A DNA stretch of 64,000 bases from Thermocrinis jamiesonii (GTDB taxonomy: Bacteria; Aquificota; Aquificia; Aquificales; Aquificaceae): positions 145,150 to 209,149 of the forward strand of contig NZ_JNIE01000004.1 in NCBI RefSeq assembly GCF_000702425.1, in the 5' to 3' direction. The translations under genes and the position numbers were made by a program. The notes under the pieces were generated by a model. It did not search any database and was not told the DNA's origin. It was given only the letters and a program-made list of their open reading frames with translations. Positions 59,957 through 64,000 of this stretch are shown here, one piece after another. Numbering within the stretch: the stretch's first letter is position 1; each line of letters starts with the position of its first letter.

Positions 59957-60998
59957 GATAGGGTCAAACCTGATACAGACCCAAGAAGGAGATATAGACC
60001 TAAACCTTATAGCCAAACTGGGCAGAGAGATAAAAAGGCTAAAGTCTGCTGGAGATCAGGTGATTTTGGTGTCCTCCGGAGCGGTTCTGTGCGGTTTGAA
60101 AAAGCTAAACCTACAAGAAAGACCAAAAAGCTTGGTGGAAAAGCAAGCCCTTGCGGGCATAGGCCAAGCTTACCTTATGCACCTTTACGACATGGTCTTT
60201 TCAAACTACAAGCTGGTGCCCGCTCAGGTGCTTCTAACTTCTGATGTGTTCAGAGATAAAACGAAGTTTGATAACGCAAAGAATGCTTTGGAAAAGCTGT
60301 TAGAAATAGGTGCGGTGCCCATAATAAATGAGAACGACACAGTGGGCGTGGAAGAATTGCTCTTTGGAGACAATGACTTTTTGGCAGTGCATACCGCCTT
60401 TATGCTTCAGGCAGATATGCTGGTGATCCTATCTACCGCTGGAGGGCTGAGGGACGACGAGGATAATATAGTGCCAATTGTGGAGGACGTAGATTCTGCT
60501 TTCAGATGGGTAAAGGGGGTTAATTCCACATATGGTACAGGTGGAATGTTGAGCAAACTCACCGCCACAAAGATTGCAGTTAGCCTTGGCATACCTGTAG
60601 TCATAACCGGAAAGGAAGACTCACTGGAGAGCGTAAAAGAAGGAAAAACTATGGGGACCTTTTTTAAACCTTCAAAGCCCTTAAAGCAAAGTAAAAGAAT
60701 GCTTGCTATGATGGAAGAACCAAAGGGGGTGTTATACATAGACGAAGGGGCATACAGAGCGCTAAAGGATGGGAAAAGCCTTCTTCCTGCGGGCATAAAA
60801 AGGGTAGAGGGAAGTTTTAACAGGGGACAGGTGGTGGTTCTTTACACGCAGGATGGCTTGCTTGCGGGAAAGGGAAAAACAAACTTCTCTTCCGAAGAGT
60901 TAAAAAAGGTCTTAGGGAAGAAAGGGGAGGAGGTCAAGAGAATTTTAAAAACAAACAAAGAAGAGGCTATTCACAGAGACAATCTGGTGGTCTTTTAG
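59940..60998 (+). CDS. proB: glutamate 5-kinase
   Basis: First step of proline synthesis. 352 aa: amino-acid-kinase domain (VVKIGSNLIQ, VSSGAVLCGLKKL, PIINENDTVGVEELLFGDNDFLAVHTA, STYGTGGMLSKLTATKIAVSLG) and a C-terminal PUA domain (about 275-350, SLLPAGIKRVEGSFNRGQVVVL). The complete PUA form is usual for enterobacterial and many other ProB proteins. proA is not adjacent. Confidence 0.95.
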   Translation: MRLVVKIGSNLIQTQEGDIDLNLIAKLGREIKRLKSAGDQVILVSSGAVLCGLKKLNLQERPKSLVEKQALAGIGQAYLMHLYDMVFSNYKLVPAQVLLTSDVFRDKTKFDNAKNALEKLLEIGAVPIINENDTVGVEELLFGDNDFLAVHTAFMLQADMLVILSTAGGLRDDEDNIVPIVEDVDSAFRWVKGVNSTYGTGGMLSKLTATKIAVSLGIPVVITGKEDSLESVKEGKTMGTFFKPSKPLKQSKRMLAMMEEPKGVLYIDEGAYRALKDGKSLLPAGIKRVEGSFNRGQVVVLYTQDGLLAGKGKTNFSSEELKKVLGKKGEEVKRILKTNKEEAIHRDNLVVF

Positions 60999-61005
60999 AA
61001 GATTT

Positions 61006-61644
61006 TCAAAGCAGAATTTCTAAAAGTCTTGCCAGTTCTAAATCTTCCGGATAGGTTATCTTTATGTTTGTTATCTCTCCCATTACTACACCTACCTTAT
61101 AGCCATATCTTTCCAACAGCATGGCATCATCGGTAGCGTAAAAGCCCTCGGCCCGAGATCTAAAATGGCACTCCAGTAGAACCTTTCTTATAAAAGCCTG
61201 AGGTGTTTGTGAATGCCAAAGGCCAGCTCTATCTACAGTTTTGATAACTATGCCTTCTGAAACTTGCTTTAAAGTGTCTCTGACAGGAATGGCACATATT
61301 TTACCTTCAAACTGGCCAAGGTCTGAAACTTTCAAAAACAGCTCTTTGCTTGCAAAAGGGCGAGCACAGTCGTGTATGACCACTATGTCTGCCTCTGCAC
61401 TCAAAAGCCCTTCAAACACCGAATCCTGCCTTTCTTTTCCACCGCAGACCTTTTTAACTTTACCGGGAACCTTCACTTTTTCCACATCCTCTTCCGGAAG
61501 CACAAGGATCACCTCCTCAAAAAGGTCAATAACCTTTTCCAAGGAGTGTGCATAAAGGGGTTTTCCCTTTAGCTGTAGGTATTGCTTTTTAAACCCAAGC
61601 CTTTTGCCTTCTCCACCCGCAAGGAGGATTACACCCTTTCTCAT
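61006..61644 (-). CDS. ispD: 2-C-methyl-D-erythritol 4-phosphate cytidylyltransferase
   Basis: Third enzyme of the MEP pathway. 212 aa nucleotidyltransferase: [65 protein letters not shown] and [17 protein letters not shown], all IspD motifs. Coupled to uvrB by a 4-bp overlap; ispH of the same pathway lies 3 kb upstream in this window. Confidence 0.94.
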   Translation of the reverse strand: MRKGVILLAGGEGKRLGFKKQYLQLKGKPLYAHSLEKVIDLFEEVILVLPEEDVEKVKVPGKVKKVCGGKERQDSVFEGLLSAEADIVVIHDCARPFASKELFLKVSDLGQFEGKICAIPVRDTLKQVSEGIVIKTVDRAGLWHSQTPQAFIRKVLLECHFRSRAEGFYATDDAMLLERYGYKVGVVMGEITNIKITYPEDLELARLLEILL

Positions 61645-63644
61645 ACTAAATTCAAAAGCTCTCTGAGTTTTTTTATCTCGTCTCTGAGCTTTGCTGCCTT
61701 TTCAAATTCCCACCTCTTGGCACACTCCCACATTTCTTTTTCCAACTTGTTTATCTTTTCCACCAAATCCTCTTCAGTTTTGATATCCTTTGGAAGTTTC
61801 ATAGGTAATTTTACATAATCAAGTTCTTCTATTGCCAAAAGCTCTTTGACAGGCTTTACTATGCTTTTTGGAGTTATACCGTGTTTTCTGTTGTATTCTT
61901 CCTGAAGTTTTCTCCTTCTGTTTGTTTCCTCTATTGCCCTTTGCATAGATGGGGTTATGCGGTCTGCGTAAAGTATGGCTTTTCCGTTGATGTTCCTTGC
62001 AGCCCTTCCTATCATTTGAATTAAAGAAGTATAGCTTCTTAGAAAACCCTCTTTGTCTGCGTCCAATATTGCGACCAAAGAAACCTCTGGCAAGTCAAGC
62101 CCTTCCCTGAGAAGATTTACACCAACTACAACGTCAATACTTCCTTCCCTTAACTCTTTGACGATCTTTGCTCTTTCTATGGCGTCCAAGTCCGAGTGCA
62201 TATACTTTGCCTTTATGTTCCTTTCGTGAAGGTATTCGGAGATTTCTTCCGCAAGCCTTTTGGTGGTAGTAAGCACCAAAGCCCTCTCTTTTCTTTTCTT
62301 CCTTTCCTGTATCTCTTTTACCAAGTTCTCCAACTGTCCCCTTGTGGGACGCACCTCCACCTCTGGGTCCAAAAGTCCGGTGGGTCTTACTATTTGCTCT
62401 ACCACAACCCCTTTACTTCTTTCAAGCTCCCACTCTCCCGGAGTGGCAGAGACGTATATAACTTGGTTTATCCTCTCTAAGAACTCTTCAAACTTTAGTG
62501 GTCTGTTGTCCAAGGCAGATGGAAGTCTCCAACCGTATTCTACTAACTTTTCCTTCCTTGACCTGTCTCCGTTATACATTGCCCTTATTTGAGGAACTGT
62601 CACATGGGACTCGTCTATTATTATCAAAAAGTCTTCCGGAAAGTAGTCAAGTAAGGTATATGGAGGTTCTCCGGGAGCTCTACCTTCAAAGTATCTTGAA
62701 TAGTTTTCTATGCCCTTACAGTGTCCAAACTCCCTTATCATCTCAATGTCGTGCATGGTTCTTTGATAAAGCCTTTGGGCTTCTACTTCCCTCCCTTGAG
62801 ATTTAAACCACTTTACTCGCTCGTGCAGGTCCCTTTCAATCTGCTCAAGGGCAAATTCTATAATATCCCTCGGAGCTATGTAGTGGGATGCAGGAAAAAG
62901 AACAACCTTCTGAAGGTCTTTGAGCTTATGCCTGTTAAAGGCATCCATGAGAGTTATGCTTTCTATCTCGTCGTCCCAAAACTCCACCCTAACTATCTGG
63001 TCTTCCAAGTCCGAAGGTATGATCTCCAAAGCTCCACCCCTTATGGAAAAGGTTGCCCTTTTTATAGAATAGTCGTTCCTTTCGTAGCCAATTTCCACAA
63101 GCATTCTTGCAAGCTTTGTTTGACTGATCTTTTTACCAACCTCTAAGGGTATTCTCAAAGAGTAGTATGCGCTGGGAGAGCCAAGACCGTATATACACGA
63201 GACAGAAGCTACAACTATCACATCCCTTCTTTCCAAAACCGATATGGTAGCAGAGTGTCTGTATCTTTCCAAGATTTCGTTTATGGATGCGTCCTTTTCT
63301 ATGTAGAGGTCTTTTTCTGGTATGTATGCCTCCGGTTGGTAGTAATCGTAGTAGGATATAAAGTATTCCACCGCATTGTTGGGAAACAGCTCCTTTAATT
63401 CTCTGTATAGCTGAGCTGCAAGGATTTTGTTGTGGGCTATTATAAGGGTGGGCTTTCCGTATTTGGCTATAACGTTGGCTATGGTAAAGGTCTTTCCTGT
63501 GCCGGTTGCACCCAAAAGCACCTGTTCTTTTACACCCTGTAGTAGGTTATCCAAAAGTTTTTCTATCGCCTTTGGCTGGTCTCCCGCAGGCTTTAGAGAG
63601 GTTTGCAGTTTAAAGACACTTAACTCTTTAACAGGCCTATCCAT
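61641..63644 (-). CDS. uvrB: excinuclease ABC subunit UvrB
   Basis: Damage-verifying helicase of nucleotide excision repair. 667 aa: [16 protein letters not shown], Walker [16 protein letters not shown], the beta-hairpin [38 protein letters not shown], helicase motifs V and VI ([37 protein letters not shown]) and the C-terminal UVR domain that binds UvrC ([26 protein letters not shown]). An IS end lies 30 bp upstream of the ATG. Confidence 0.97.
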   Translation of the reverse strand: MDRPVKELSVFKLQTSLKPAGDQPKAIEKLLDNLLQGVKEQVLLGATGTGKTFTIANVIAKYGKPTLIIAHNKILAAQLYRELKELFPNNAVEYFISYYDYYQPEAYIPEKDLYIEKDASINEILERYRHSATISVLERRDVIVVASVSCIYGLGSPSAYYSLRIPLEVGKKISQTKLARMLVEIGYERNDYSIKRATFSIRGGALEIIPSDLEDQIVRVEFWDDEIESITLMDAFNRHKLKDLQKVVLFPASHYIAPRDIIEFALEQIERDLHERVKWFKSQGREVEAQRLYQRTMHDIEMIREFGHCKGIENYSRYFEGRAPGEPPYTLLDYFPEDFLIIIDESHVTVPQIRAMYNGDRSRKEKLVEYGWRLPSALDNRPLKFEEFLERINQVIYVSATPGEWELERSKGVVVEQIVRPTGLLDPEVEVRPTRGQLENLVKEIQERKKRKERALVLTTTKRLAEEISEYLHERNIKAKYMHSDLDAIERAKIVKELREGSIDVVVGVNLLREGLDLPEVSLVAILDADKEGFLRSYTSLIQMIGRAARNINGKAILYADRITPSMQRAIEETNRRRKLQEEYNRKHGITPKSIVKPVKELLAIEELDYVKLPMKLPKDIKTEEDLVEKINKLEKEMWECAKRWEFEKAAKLRDEIKKLRELLNLV

Positions 63645-63674
63645 ATTATCTTAAAATTAATGCATACTCACTCA

Positions 63675-64000
63675 TACGTCGGGTGAGAAATTAAGAAAAA
63701 TGCAAGTTTTCTTGTTAGAAAGCCCTTTGGAGGGCAGGGACTTATAATATCCCTAAACCCTACCAAAGGAGGAGCAAAAATGAATTATCTTTCTAATCTA
63801 TTCCAACAAATCCAACAGACAATACCTATTTACTGCCCAACTGTCTTATCTACAAAAGTAGGAAGAACTCCTAAAGTGTCTGACGTGCAACTCTGCGCAC
63901 TCTATATACTTTCCTACATCACCAACATCCCAGTGCTTAATCTCGCAAAAACACTTATTGACTCTTCCATACAATCTTGGCATCTATTCAGAAAAGAAAG
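63675..64000 (+). mobile_element. insertion sequence, left end
   Basis: Starts with the inverted-repeat sequence TACGTCGGGTGAGAAATTAA (63675-63694), followed by a conserved 5' region with the small palindrome GCCCTTTGGAGGGC and then a transposase gene running off the window. The first 78 bp recur, inverted, in the MITE at 58774-58851. Its right end and target duplication are outside the window. Confidence 0.8.
63780..64000 (+). CDS. transposase, N-terminal fragment
   Basis: 73 codons are visible from an ATG at 63780 behind a strong Shine-Dalgarno (AAAGGAGGAG). The product starts MNYLSNLFQQIQQTIP and continues VGRTPKVSDVQLCALYILSYI, the helical N-terminal region expected before a DDE catalytic domain. 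The family cannot be fixed without the catalytic part; IS982-type proteins have a comparable PKxSD(S/V) segment. Codon use (CTC, ATC, TGC) is less ATA/AGG-rich than the neighbours, suggesting foreign origin. Confidence 0.7.
   Translation, partial: MNYLSNLFQQIQQTIPIYCPTVLSTKVGRTPKVSDVQLCALYILSYITNIPVLNLAKTLIDSSIQSWHLFRKE

Noticed and set aside
1..64000. CRISPR array or rRNA genes
   Set aside because: No regularly spaced short direct repeats and no rRNA-like sequence were found; the only tandem repeat is inside the coiled-coil gene.

Overview
The window reads as a piece of chromosome from a thermophilic bacterium of the Aquificaceae (Hydrogenobacter/Thermocrinis/Aquifex-like); this placement is inference. 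The support is: a carbamoyl-phosphate synthase large chain present only as its C-terminal half in a stand-alone gene, as known in Aquifex; TtuA, the tRNA 2-thiolase that makes heat-stable s2T54; an archaeal-type 2-amino-3,7-dideoxyheptulosonate synthase/FBP aldolase; ATA- and AGG-rich codon use; very tight gene packing; and Gram-negative envelope genes (LpxI, LolA, TonB, TolC/RND).

Layout. 1-1838 (minus): end of a CNNM/CorC gene, prmC, secG, an unknown gene, tRNA-Ala and tRNA-Ser. 1862-8040 (plus): pyrF, tRNA-Val, small membrane protein, ruvX, mltG, moaE, ilvB, pyrG. 8053-9929 (minus): fasciclin lipoprotein and mtaB. 9950-11718 (plus): yebC and a membrane-protein gene interrupted by a -1 frameshift at a slippery heptamer. 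11708-13839 (minus): lpxI, accC. 13840-14197 is the only gene-free stretch above 300 bp. 14198-24497 (plus): tonB, ADH synthase, fabI, nfi, plsC, two sugar epimerases, V4R, yjbQ, gatC, recA, pilT, cmk, uracil-DNA glycosylase. 24481-30014: ArsA ATPase (minus), cytoplasmic molybdopterin protein, pseudouridine synthase and thioredoxin (plus), rel and hslV (minus). 30080-43338 (plus): rpmF-plsX-fabH-murF, a TolC/MFP/RND efflux set, a 57-aa gene, murA, argB, thrC and a CxxH thioredoxin-fold lipoprotein. 43200-49226 (minus): a possible long unit tRNA-Asn, minC, minD, minE, HAD phosphatase, carB, M23 peptidase, DUF374 acyltransferase.

49250-52105 is the most interesting region. Two tandem DUF2173 genes, an SCP2 gene and a PAS-PAS-AAA+-Fis sigma-54 activator form one minus-strand unit. 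Upstream lie a textbook -24/-12 promoter and, about 85-120 bp before the predicted start, a nested palindrome that looks like the activator's binding site and touches the -35 box of the divergent ttuA gene. This would be a self-contained, self-activating sigma-54 circuit driving genes of unknown function.

52114-63644 holds ttuA, coaE, a DUF190-crcB-DUF190 fluoride cluster, hemC, a coiled-coil membrane protein, an unusual leader with an intrinsic terminator in front of sfsA, ispH, trpG, cutA, a roughly 200-bp MITE-like element, lolA, a GNAT enzyme, proB, ispD and uvrB. The window ends inside an insertion sequence whose left 78 bp match one end of that MITE at 76 of 78 positions.

Expression style: operons are packed with 1-4 bp stop/start overlaps, often TTGA or ATGA. 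Many first genes have a -10 box 6-9 nt before the start codon and no Shine-Dalgarno, suggesting leaderless mRNAs. tRNA genes sit 10-20 nt upstream of protein genes. No CRISPR array or rRNA gene was seen.
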